A stretch of 31,470 bases of DNA, from the NCBI GenBank assembly GCA_036388295.1, contig DASVSC010000102.1, positions 1-31,470 on the forward strand, written 5' to 3'. How positions within the stretch are numbered: position 1 is the first letter of the stretch; every line of letters starts with the position of its first letter. Position numbers and translations under genes: made by a program. Of the stretch, positions 7,863 through 14,597 are shown in pieces. The notes below the pieces were generated by a model, which had not been told where the DNA came from, searched no databases, and saw nothing but the letters and a program-made list of their open reading frames with translations. Source of the stretch: RYN-431 sp036388295 (GTDB lineage Bacteria; Planctomycetota; Phycisphaerae; Tepidisphaerales; Tepidisphaeraceae).

Positions 7863-8789
7863 ATGTTGGCGTTCTGGCACCGGATTCCGCGGGCGGAGAA
7901 AGTGGCGATCGGCCTGTCGATCGGGCTGGGCGTGTCGCTGCTCGTCGTGAAGTTCGCCGCCTACGCCTTGACGCAGTCGGCGGCGATTTTTTCGGACGCC
8001 GTGGAAAGCATCGTCAACGTGATGGCGTCGCTGGTCGCGCTGTGGGCCCTGTCGCTCGCCCACACGCCGGCGGACGAAAAGCACCCGTACGGGCACGGCA
8101 AAGTGGAATTCATCTCCGCCGCGTTCGAAGGCGGGATGATCGTGCTGGCGGCGCTGTTCATCCTGGTGCGCACCCTCGACCTCGTCTTCTTCCACCCGTC
8201 CGAACCGCAGGAACTGGACCGGGGCCTGGGGCTGATGCTGCTGGCGATGGTCCTCAACGGCAGCGCGGGCGTGGCGCTGGTGCGGGTCGGACGCCGGGAG
8301 CATTCGATCACGCTGGAAGCCGACGGCCAGCACCTGGTGGCGGATGCGGTGACGAGCGTGGCGGTGATCGTCAGCCTGCTGATCGTCCGCTTCACCGGCT
8401 GGGCCTGGGCCGACCCGCTGATGGCCATTGTGATCGCGGGTTACATTGCCGTCGCCGGCATTCGCATGGCCCAGCGGTCGTTCGGCGGCCTGATGGACCA
8501 GCAGGATGTGGCCGACGAACGGCAGCTGACGGGCATCCTCGACGCCCACGCCCGCCCGGACGGCGTCGCGCCACGCGTGTGCGGCTACCACAAATTGCGT
8601 CACCGCCACAGCGGCCGCTACCACTGGGTCGACTTCCACCTCGTCGTCCCCAGCCACCTGAGCGTCGCCGACGGCCACCGCATCGCCAGCACGATCGAAT
8701 ACGAAATCGAACAAACGCTAGGCCTGGGCAATGCGACGGCCCATATCGAGCCATGCGAGGCGAAGGCCTGCGGGGCGTGCCGGAGTTGA
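7863..8789 (+). CDS. Cation diffusion facilitator (CDF) family metal transporter
   Basis: This 308-residue inner-membrane secondary transporter probably exports a divalent metal (Zn, Fe, Co or Mn) in exchange for protons. Six hydrophobic segments precede a cytoplasmic C-terminal domain. Family hallmarks are HPYGHGKVEF (74-83), between TM2 and TM3, and H157-L-V-A-D161 in TM5. In TM2, the positions that align with the paired Asp of FieF/YiiP read E48 and N52 (VESIVN), so the transport site is non-canonical; related subfamilies do vary here. The C-terminal domain is His-rich (YHKLRHRHSGRYHW, 242-255), and the tail holds Cys298, Cys303 and Cys306. ATG 7863 is chosen because upstream codons fall in a repeat. 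It converges on the DUF3299-like/ABC unit. Confidence 0.9.
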   Translation: MLAFWHRIPRAEKVAIGLSIGLGVSLLVVKFAAYALTQSAAIFSDAVESIVNVMASLVALWALSLAHTPADEKHPYGHGKVEFISAAFEGGMIVLAALFILVRTLDLVFFHPSEPQELDRGLGLMLLAMVLNGSAGVALVRVGRREHSITLEADGQHLVADAVTSVAVIVSLLIVRFTGWAWADPLMAIVIAGYIAVAGIRMAQRSFGGLMDQQDVADERQLTGILDAHARPDGVAPRVCGYHKLRHRHSGRYHWVDFHLVVPSHLSVADGHRIASTIEYEIEQTLGLGNATAHIEPCEAKACGACRS

Positions 8790-8793
8790 GGAC

Positions 8794-8835
8794 GCTGGTG
8801 GCTGGTGGCTGGTGGCTGGTGGCTGGTGGCTGGTG
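8794..8835. repeat. Six tandem copies of GCTGGTG
   Basis: Six exact 7-bp units lie just downstream of the CDF stop (8787-8789). They form the left outer arm of a composite structure whose right arm (AGCCACCAGCC..., 8952-8977) is partly complementary. It is a likely copy-number-variable (slippage) locus. Confidence 0.9.
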
Positions 8836-8850
8836 GCTGAAGAAAAATAA

Positions 8851-8937
8851 AACCGCCAAGACGCCAAGAACGCCAAGAAGAAAAGATTTGGTCTTCTCTT
8901 TCTTGGCGTTCTTGGCGTTCTTGGCGTCTTGGCGGTT
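8851..8937. repeat. Inverted CGCCAAGAA repeats
   Basis: The left arm (8851-8879) starts AACCGCCAAGA and carries three CGCCAAG units; the right arm (8900-8937) is its complement with one extra 9-bp unit (four CTTGGCG units). It is nested inside the GGTGGCT module (8794-8835 left; 8952-8977 right). The whole 8790-8980 gap between convergent genes is therefore one large inverted structure, with no other content visible. Confidence 0.9.
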
Positions 8938-8980
8938 CAGAGTCTGCTCTTTAGCCACCAGCCATCAGCTACCAGCCTCT

Positions 8981-9592
8981 TCATATCGGCTCGACCGCGT
9001 CCACCGTCAGGCGGTAGACGCTCGATACCTTTTCGGCGTCCCGTTGCACGCCCACGCTGAGGGTGCCGGTGACGCGGACCATGCCGCCGTAGAACGGCAT
9101 GCCGGTGCCGGCCTCGCGCGGGGTGCTTTTGACGAAGTGCTGCACCTGCGGCGGCCCGCTGAAGCAGCACTTGGCGATCGAATAAACGAGGTCGAACTGC
9201 CCCACCGTTTGGCCGCTGGCGTTGGGGGCGTACATCTCGCCGATCAGGGCGACCTTCTTGCCGTCCAAGGCCCGGAAGCGCTCCGGCACGTCCTCGGTCC
9301 GGCCGGCCTGCTGGTCCATCGGGAAGACGCTCATGGCCTTTAAGTCCACTTCGATGACGCCGTCCGCGCGCGTCCGCATGCCGTGGTTGAGCGCATGATC
9401 GAATGCCAGATAGACCGGCAAGCCGACGATCGACCCGAACACCAGCACGAACAGCACCACGCGCGGCGTCAGCCACGACAACCGCGGCGGCGCGGGCGCG
9501 GGACGGGGCTTGTAATCGACCACCGCCTGCGGCGAGGCCGGGGCGGCGGTCGGCGGCGAAGTCGGCACGGCGTTCGTCGTTACTTGGCTCAT
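8981..9592 (-). CDS. DUF3299-like membrane-anchored protein, paralogue of the upstream gene
   Basis: This 203-residue protein has a Pro/Ala-rich cytoplasmic N-terminus (1-38), one membrane helix (about 43-63) and an extracytoplasmic domain. That domain aligns by eye with the product of the gene just upstream: ALDGKKVALIGEM (108-120) against KLDGAKVKIEGVM, an adjacent Cys pair C142-C143 in a similar setting, and VRVTGTLSVGVQRD against ISIEGTLRVKVKRD. The family is of unknown biochemical function, and the shared vicinal cysteines suggest metal binding or redox chemistry (inference). It is the last gene of a four-gene minus-strand unit, 12 bases after its paralogue, and converges on the CDF gene. 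No clear Shine-Dalgarno is seen. Confidence 0.7.
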   Translation of the reverse strand: MSQVTTNAVPTSPPTAAPASPQAVVDYKPRPAPAPPRLSWLTPRVVLFVLVFGSIVGLPVYLAFDHALNHGMRTRADGVIEVDLKAMSVFPMDQQAGRTEDVPERFRALDGKKVALIGEMYAPNASGQTVGQFDLVYSIAKCCFSGPPQVQHFVKSTPREAGTGMPFYGGMVRVTGTLSVGVQRDAEKVSSVYRLTVDAVEPI

Positions 9593-9604
9593 GAAAATCT
9601 CTGC

Positions 9605-10273
9605 TTACGGGGCGGCAAACTTAATGCTGGTCGGGGCAACTTCGAAAATGCTCATCACGAAGCCGTCGTCGCGCTTCACCTTCACCCGCAGCGTCCCCTC
9701 GATGCTGATGCGATTGGTCGTGGCGGCCATCCATTTGTCTTTCGGCATTTCCACCAGCGCGACATTCTGCAGCTTCGGCGACTGGCCGTAGCAGCAGCTC
9801 ATCATGTCGTTGACGAGCATGAACCGCGTGACCCGGCCGGCCTGGTCGAGGGGGAGCATCACGCCCTCGATTTTGACCTTAGCGCCGTCGAGTTTGCGGA
9901 CGTCGTCGGGAATGGATTTGTCGTCTTCTTCGTTGAACTCAAAGTTGCCCAGTTCGTGCAGCGTCAGGGCCAGCGTCTGCCCGTCGGCCGGGCGCACGTG
10001 CGGCTTTCGGCCCGCCGCCGGCAGCGTGGCGGGCGATGCCGCGGGCGCGGCGGCCGGGTTCGACAACTGCTTCGTGGCGAAGCGCAACCGCTCCTGTGTC
10101 GCGGCCTTCTGGCCGGCGTCGGTCAGCTTCGAGTCCAAGCGTCCGTACAGCGAGGCCGCGGTCTTGTAATCACCGGCGGCGAACGCCTGATCGGCCCGGG
10201 CGAGTTCGTCCGACACCGCGTCGGCCAAGACGGGGGCGGCCAGCAAGGCGACGATCAACAGGGTGCGACGCAT
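9605..10273 (-). CDS. DUF3299-like secreted protein
   Basis: This 222-residue protein has an N-terminal signal peptide (about 1-18, cleavage likely after VLA). A helical segment with a TPR-like look follows (SDELARADQAFAAGDYKTAASLYGRL, 21-46), then a Pro/Ala linker (72-95). The C-terminal domain resembles DUF3299: IPDDVRKLDGAKVKIEGVML (121-140), PLDQAGRVTRFMLV (141-154), vicinal C160-C161, and EGTLRVKVKRDDG near the end. DUF3299 proteins are periplasmic proteins of unknown activity. As I recall, they occur beside MacB/LolD-type ABC modules, including a zinc-responsive set in Vibrio (not checked). The gene lies 79 bases after the permease gene and 12 bases before its paralogue, so it is probably co-transcribed with both. 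Confidence 0.75.
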   Translation of the reverse strand: MRRTLLIVALLAAPVLADAVSDELARADQAFAAGDYKTAASLYGRLDSKLTDAGQKAATQERLRFATKQLSNPAAAPAASPATLPAAGRKPHVRPADGQTLALTLHELGNFEFNEEDDKSIPDDVRKLDGAKVKIEGVMLPLDQAGRVTRFMLVNDMMSCCYGQSPKLQNVALVEMPKDKWMAATTNRISIEGTLRVKVKRDDGFVMSIFEVAPTSIKFAAP

Positions 10274-10352
10274 GTCGGAATTGTAACAAGCTGTACGTCA
10301 CGCGGGCCGCGAAAAGATGCGGATTTCGCTCGAATGTCGCGCCTTCGGACGA

Positions 10353-11831
10353 TCATGCCCCGCTCAGGTTCGTCGCCACCGGCGTGCTGTAGGCCTTGAT
10401 CGCCGGGACCAGACCCGCCAGAAATGCCAGGATGACCGTTCCGGCCAGGCAGAGCAGTTCCGGGCCGCTGACGCGGGTCCAGGCGATCGGCTCGCCGAAC
10501 GCCCGCTCCAGGTACGCCGACCCCGCCGCCGCCAGCAAGTGGCCCAGCACAAAGCCGATCGCGCCGCCGATCACGCCCAGCAAAATCGCCTCGGCGGTGA
10601 TCAGGGTCAGAATCCGGTTCCGCGTCGCCCCGAGGGCGCGCAGTACGGCAATTTCATGGCTCCGCGCGGCGACGCTGTTGTAAATCGTCGTCAGGATGCC
10701 GATGGAGGCGACGACGATCACCAGGGCGGCGATGATCAGCAGCAGCGTCGACGGGCCTTTGACGAAGTTGCCGAAGAACTCGCGCATGACGGTCGCGGGG
10801 CTGACGGCCATCACGTCCGGCTGAAGGTTCAGGTTATTGATCAGGTTCAGCGCGTTGAACCCGCCGCGCGCCTTGATCAGGATGGCAGACACTTCGCGGG
10901 CGTCGAGCACGTCCTGGTCGAGCTTGATCCGCCCGTCGGCGGTGATCGTGTAATGGGCGTGGCGGTGCTCGTGATTGTGCTCATCGGCGTGGTCATGGCC
11001 GGCATGATCGTGGCCCGCATGGTCGTGATCGGCGTGGTCGTGGTCGTGTGCCTCTTCCTTGCGGACGTTGCGGGTGGCGGGGTTCTCGCCGCGGCGGATT
11101 TTGTCGCGCGCCAGTTCGGCGTCGGCGTGTTCGAAGATCGTGTAGAAGCTGGTCAGACCGATGTAAACGCACTTGTCCGCCGCCGTGCGGGTGGGCTTGA
11201 GGACGCCGACGACTTTCCATTTCTCCTCGTGCACGTCCGCGGGCGCGCCGGCGGTCGGCGAGCCGTGCGTGGCCTGGAAGGCGTCGCCGAGCTTCAGGCC
11301 CGCCAGACGCGGCACGTCGCTGCCGATCACGGCTTCGAAGCGGTCTTCGCGGAACACGGTGCCCTGCTCGAACTCGAAGCTGCGGCCGGGCCGGTATTCG
11401 AAGCGCCGGGCCGGTTCGCCCTCGACGTTCTCGATGCGCTGAGCGTCGTTGTCGTAGCCGAAGAACTGCGGGATCGTTCCGACGATCGGCCGGCCCTTGT
11501 AGGTGTCGCCGACGCACTGCGGGATGACAATGCGCGCGTCCTGCCGGAAGACGCGGTCCTTCGTCAGCTTCTCGTAGACTTCGTACTTGACGTTGCCGGG
11601 GCTCTGGTCGATGCCGTAGACCGTGTTGACGGTCAGCTGCAGGCCCGACCCCTTCACGCCGGCCAATACCTCGTAGCCGTATTCGGTCTGGCCGAACAGG
11701 TTCTGGCTCTCGCGTTGCAGGACCAGGATGGAAATGGCCAGCCCGACGCCGAGCGCGATCGACAAAACAGTCAGCACGGTCGACAGCGACCGCTGGCGGA
11801 TCTGCTTGAGAATGAGTTGGAAGAGGTTCAT
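10353..11831 (-). CDS. FtsX/MacB-type ABC transporter permease with histidine-rich extracytoplasmic loop
   Basis: This 492-residue permease has the FtsX-type layout: a first membrane helix (about 16-38), a large extracytoplasmic domain (about 40-360), and three C-terminal helices (about 362-386, 408-438, 458-480). The cytoplasmic coupling motif RSHEIAVLRALGATR (390-404) precedes the third helix. Such proteins are mechanotransmitters for lipoprotein, peptide or envelope stress tasks rather than simple importers. Inserted in the outer domain at residues 262-293 (10953-11048) are 14 histidines in 32 residues, mostly HD/HA alternations, a typical Zn/Ni/Cu-binding composition. ATG 11831 fits the family N-terminus (MNLFQLILKQIRQRS); the longer frame enters a repeat. 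It forms an operon with the ATPase 46 bases upstream. Confidence 0.88.
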   Translation of the reverse strand: MNLFQLILKQIRQRSLSTVLTVLSIALGVGLAISILVLQRESQNLFGQTEYGYEVLAGVKGSGLQLTVNTVYGIDQSPGNVKYEVYEKLTKDRVFRQDARIVIPQCVGDTYKGRPIVGTIPQFFGYDNDAQRIENVEGEPARRFEYRPGRSFEFEQGTVFREDRFEAVIGSDVPRLAGLKLGDAFQATHGSPTAGAPADVHEEKWKVVGVLKPTRTAADKCVYIGLTSFYTIFEHADAELARDKIRRGENPATRNVRKEEAHDHDHADHDHAGHDHAGHDHADEHNHEHRHAHYTITADGRIKLDQDVLDAREVSAILIKARGGFNALNLINNLNLQPDVMAVSPATVMREFFGNFVKGPSTLLLIIAALVIVVASIGILTTIYNSVAARSHEIAVLRALGATRNRILTLITAEAILLGVIGGAIGFVLGHLLAAAGSAYLERAFGEPIAWTRVSGPELLCLAGTVILAFLAGLVPAIKAYSTPVATNLSGA

Positions 11832-11835
11832 GGGG

Positions 11836-11909
11836 AGTGGGCAGTAGGCAGAGATACAGCGTTCGCGGTCGCGGGCTTTACTGTCCACTGCCCACTGCTG
11901 CCTGCCCCC
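11836..11909. repeat. AGTGGGCAGT inverted repeat between ATPase and permease genes
   Basis: AGTGGGCAGT (11836-11845) and ACTGCCCACT (11887-11896) are perfect complements, with further partly matching CAGGCAG/CTGCCTG flanks. The right arm lies inside the ATPase gene and encodes its last residues (QAAVGSGQ). Confidence 0.75.
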
Positions 11910-12579
11910 TTCGATTCAGTTCGTCCAATCGCACGACGCGTTCCAGTTGGCCGGCGATGTTCATGTCATGAGTGACCAGGATCAACGACGCGTTGACTTC
12001 ACGGCAGAGCGTGCGGATCAGTTCCAGCACCTGCTGGGCCGTCTGCGGGTCGAGCGCGCCGGTCGGCTCGTCGGCCAGCACCAGCTTCGGCCGGTTCGCC
12101 AGCGCCCGCGCGACGGCCACGCGCTGCTGCTGGCCGACCGACAGCTTGGCCGGTTTGTAATCGAGGCGGTCGCCGAGGCCGACTTCGGTCAGCAGGTGCC
12201 GCGCCCAGGCCGGATCGGCTTTTCGGCCCGTGAATGTCAGACCCAGCAACACGTTCTCCAGCGCGGTAAAGCCGGGCAGCAGGTGGTGCGTCTGGAAGAT
12301 GTAGCCGATGTGCTGGCCCCGGAAACCGTCCCGGTCCGCCTCCGGCAAGGCGGCAACGTCGGTTTCGCCCTGACCCGAACGAAAGATCACCCGCCCGCCG
12401 TCGGGCCGCACGATGCCGGCGATCGAATGGAGCAGCGTCGTCTTCCCGGTGCCACTCCCGCCCAGCAGCGCGACGTGTTCGCCGTCAGCCAATTCGAAGT
12501 GCGGCACGTCGAGCACGGTCATGGCTGTGCCGTCGGGGGCGGCGTAATGCTTGGTGAGGTTTTCCAGGAGCAGCGGCAT
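11878..12579 (-). CDS. ABC transporter ATP-binding protein, LolD/MacB family
   Basis: This 233-residue cytoplasmic ATPase probably pairs with the FtsX-type permease encoded immediately downstream. Motifs in order are Walker A GGSGTGKTT (40-48), Q-loop FQTHHLLPGFTALENV (95-110, the form typical of LolD/MacB/FtsE ATPases), signature LSVGQQQR (146-153), Walker B LVLADEPTGALDP (166-178) and the H-loop VTHD (202-205). Ser-Val replaces the usual Ser-Gly-Gly order in the signature, which is common in this family. ATG 12579 is chosen; upstream codons overlap a plausible promoter. The last residues lie in a repeat. It is the first gene of ATPase-permease-DUF3299-DUF3299. Confidence 0.9.
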   Translation of the reverse strand: MPLLLENLTKHYAAPDGTAMTVLDVPHFELADGEHVALLGGSGTGKTTLLHSIAGIVRPDGGRVIFRSGQGETDVAALPEADRDGFRGQHIGYIFQTHHLLPGFTALENVLLGLTFTGRKADPAWARHLLTEVGLGDRLDYKPAKLSVGQQQRVAVARALANRPKLVLADEPTGALDPQTAQQVLELIRTLCREVNASLILVTHDMNIAGQLERVVRLDELNRRGQAAVGSGQ

Positions 12580-12603
12580 AGTGTTGATTGTTATACGGAA
12601 CAG

Positions 12604-12632
12604 AATGTACGAACCACGCGCGGATTTTGCAA
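12604..12632 (-). promoter_or_regulatory. Putative sigma70-type promoter of the ABC/DUF3299 unit
   Basis: On the minus strand, TTGCAA (12627-12632) and TACATT (12604-12609) are separated by exactly 17 bases. Initiation would fall near 12597, leaving a leader of about 18 bases before ATG 12579. The -35 hexamer overlaps the first of three TTGCA(A)TCT motifs (12627-12635, 12638-12645, 12670-12678). Confidence 0.45.
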
Positions 12633-12704
12633 TCTGGTTGCATCTATAACGGGCATGGCACGCCGCGAATTGCAATCTACGACGCCCCGTTCTAGCTTGC
12701 CGGT

Positions 12705-13532
12705 ATGCCCCTCGCCGACGATTTACGCTTCGCCGTCGACCTCGCCCGAAGTGCCGGCGCCGTGGTGCGGCAGTATTACGGGCAGGTCGACCGACTGACC
12801 AAGACCCACGCCACCACCACCGAAGAGGCCGTCACCGAGGCCGACCGCGCCACGCAGCGGCACATCGTCTCGGCGCTGCGCGACCGCTTCCCGGACGACG
12901 GCCTCGTCGGCGAAGAATCGGATACGGGCGAGAGCATCACGTTCGAATGCAAAAACCCCGACGGCCGCAACTGGGTGATCGACCCGATCGACGGCACGAA
13001 CAACTACGTCAGCGGCGTCGGCGTCTTCGCCGTCTGCATCGGCCTGATGGACGCGGGCCGGCCGGTGCTAGGCGTCGTGTACGACGTGTCGCGCGACTGG
13101 ATGTACTTCGGCGCGACGGGCCAAGGCGCATGGCTGAACGACAAGAAAATCGAAGCCCTGCCGACGCCGATGAGCGACCGCAGCGTGTTAATGGTTACGA
13201 GCAACCTGCTGGACAGGAACGGCCAGTGCCCGCCATTCGCGGTGCGGTGGATCGCGCAGACGAATTGGAAAATCCGCATGTTCGGATCGGCCGCGCTGGA
13301 AGCGGTGCAAGTGGCGGCAGGTGTGGCGCACGGGGCCATTACGGTGAACGGAAAACTCTGGGACTGCGTCGCCCCGGCAGCCATTCTGCTGGAAGCCGGC
13401 GGCATACTCAGCGACCTGCAAGGCCGACCGATCTTCCCATACGATCTTCGGAATTACGCCGGCGCGAAAGTGCCCTACCTGGCGGCGGGCCCGACCGCGC
13501 ACGGAATGCTGCTGGACGAATTGCTGCGGTAA
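12705..13532 (+). CDS. Inositol-monophosphatase family phosphatase (SuhB / histidinol-phosphatase-like)
   Basis: This 275-residue Mg-dependent phosphatase belongs to the IMPase superfamily. Metal-binding motifs are intact: GEES (69-72; Glu70/Glu71), WVIDPIDGTNNY (90-101; Asp93 and Asp96) and WDCVAPAAILLEAGG (219-233; Asp220). Possible substrates are inositol phosphate, histidinol phosphate, PAP or fructose bisphosphate; the sequence alone does not decide. A SuhB-like role in ribosomal RNA antitermination together with the neighbouring, convergently oriented NusB is tempting but speculative. ATG 12705 lacks a clear Shine-Dalgarno. Its promoter region is shared, divergently, with the ABC unit. 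Confidence 0.9.
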   Translation: MPLADDLRFAVDLARSAGAVVRQYYGQVDRLTKTHATTTEEAVTEADRATQRHIVSALRDRFPDDGLVGEESDTGESITFECKNPDGRNWVIDPIDGTNNYVSGVGVFAVCIGLMDAGRPVLGVVYDVSRDWMYFGATGQGAWLNDKKIEALPTPMSDRSVLMVTSNLLDRNGQCPPFAVRWIAQTNWKIRMFGSAALEAVQVAAGVAHGAITVNGKLWDCVAPAAILLEAGGILSDLQGRPIFPYDLRNYAGAKVPYLAAGPTAHGMLLDELLR

Positions 13533-13554
13533 TGCTACGGATTCCGAAAAGCCC

Positions 13555-13637
13555 ATGGCCGCGGGTGTAAACCCGCGCGAAACCATTCATCCCTCGACAT
13601 GACAACGCTTCTCGCGCGGGTTTACACCCGCGGCCAT
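13555..13637. repeat. GGCCGCGGGTGT-family inverted repeat, copy 1
   Basis: Perfect 26-bp arms at 13555-13580 and 13612-13637 enclose a 31-base loop. It lies between the convergent phosphatase and nusB genes and fills most of that gap. It is the same family as 20615-20694, with a paired substitution in both arms. Confidence 0.92.
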
Positions 13638-13662
13638 TCTGTTCGCCCGGCCCATCGCCCAC

Positions 13663-14082
13663 TTATTCCGACTTCAGGTGGCCGAGTTCCTTCAGCACCG
13701 AATCCAGCACGCCGTTGATGAACGCGGGCGAGCCTTCGGTGGAATACTGCTTGGCCAGTTCGATGGCTTCGTCGACGACGACCTTCGGCGGCGTATCGCG
13801 GCCGGTGAGTTCCCAGAGGGCCAGACGCAGCAGATTGCGGTCCACCGACGGCTGCCGGCGCGGCGGCCATTGCGGGGCCAGGCGTTCGATCCACGCGTCG
13901 GACTGCTTGCGGTATTCCCACGCCTTGTGCGCGCTGTCCATGGCCGCCATGCGCGTGGTGGCGTCCTTCGGCTCGGCGTCCATCGCCATCTGCAGGGCGG
14001 CGCGCTCGTCGACCTCGCCGCTGGCGTCCCAGGCGAACAACACCTGCAGGGCGATCTCACGAACTTGACGGGCGCGGGCCAT
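13663..14082 (-). CDS. nusB: Transcription antitermination factor NusB
   Basis: This 139-residue all-helical RNA-binding factor, with NusE/S10, binds boxA of rRNA operons for processive antitermination. The N-terminus (ARARQVREIALQVLFAWD) and the C-terminal signature (DRNLLRLALWELTG, then VVVDEAIELAKQYSTEGSPAF and INGVLDSV) are typical, and the length is normal. ATG 14082 is chosen because it starts exactly at the conserved first helix; a further 46 open codons upstream look non-coding. Its usual partner gene, ribH, is not adjacent. Instead a small unknown gene precedes it on the same strand. Confidence 0.93.
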   Translation of the reverse strand: MARARQVREIALQVLFAWDASGEVDERAALQMAMDAEPKDATTRMAAMDSAHKAWEYRKQSDAWIERLAPQWPPRRQPSVDRNLLRLALWELTGRDTPPKVVVDEAIELAKQYSTEGSPAFINGVLDSVLKELGHLKSE

Positions 14083-14223
14083 AAGGGGAAGCAGTATACG
14101 CGATCGGACGGGCGTTGGGGACTCGGGCTTGGGCCTTGGTGAAGAAAGAAATGCGACCGTTCGGACGCACCGGCTTTTTTGAATAAGGCCCAGTCCCGAA
14201 GGCTCAGCGGCAAGGTCCAAGGC

Positions 14224-14496
14224 TTATATTCCCGCCCCATCGCTGACGACGCCCTCGCCGCTGGCGAGGCGTTTGGTCTCGCGATCCAGGTCGGCAACGA
14301 AACGATACAGCACGGCCCGGGCGTCGCTGGGGTTGGGCGCGCTGCGCAACGCGTGCTCGGCGACGAACACGCTCGCGGCCAGCACGTCAGCGATCGCCCG
14401 CGCGTACCCCGCGTCGTACCCCTGCCGCCGGTGCGCGGCCAGCACCACGGCTAAGGTCTTCGGATCAGTCGGCGGTGTGGGAGGTACGTCGTCCAT
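14224..14496 (-). CDS. Hypothetical small helical protein
   Basis: A frame of 90 codons starts at ATG 14496. After an acidic Pro/Thr-rich N-terminus (MDDVPPTPPTDPKT) the product is mostly predicted helix (LAVVLAAHRRQGYDAGYARA, then IADVLAASVFVAEHALR and ARAVLYRFVADLDRETKRL). It has no signal peptide or recognisable domain. A TTG at 14523 would add nine residues. The minus strand has no Shine-Dalgarno. Support comes from plausible amphipathic helices and its place between the co-oriented porin and nusB genes. Confidence 0.5.
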   Translation of the reverse strand: MDDVPPTPPTDPKTLAVVLAAHRRQGYDAGYARAIADVLAASVFVAEHALRSAPNPSDARAVLYRFVADLDRETKRLASGEGVVSDGAGI

Positions 14497-14529
14497 AGGA
14501 GGGTACAGGGCTTGGGCCACCAACGCGTT

Positions 14530-14567
14530 GCGTCCGGCGGGTCGGGTTGCCCCGTCCCGCCGGACGC
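14530..14567 (-). terminator. Strong hairpin downstream of the porin gene
   Basis: A perfect 12-bp stem, GCGTCCGGCGGG with CCCGCCGGACGC, encloses a 14-base loop and begins 30 bases after the porin stop. There is no U-run, so it could be Rho-assisted or act as a 3'-end stabiliser. Confidence 0.5.
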
Positions 14568-14597
14568 CGAAGAAGAAGCCGAGGTCAGACGGGACGT

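Noticed and set aside
8794..8937. Possible CRISPR array
   Set aside because: Units are 7-9 bp, contiguous, without spacers, and inverted between arms; no cas genes are nearby.
7781..9343. 520-codon plus-strand frame over the CDF gene
   Set aside because: It is out of frame with the CDF gene, Arg/Gly/Pro-rich, and runs through the composite repeat.
10317..11975. Long plus-strand open frame opposite the permease gene
   Set aside because: It is antisense to a clear FtsX permease; its product is Val/Asp/Arg-rich low complexity typical of the reverse frame of GC-rich genes.
12580..12704. Possible Zur box upstream of the metal locus
   Set aside because: TATAAC-like pieces exist, but no palindrome matching a known Zur consensus was found.
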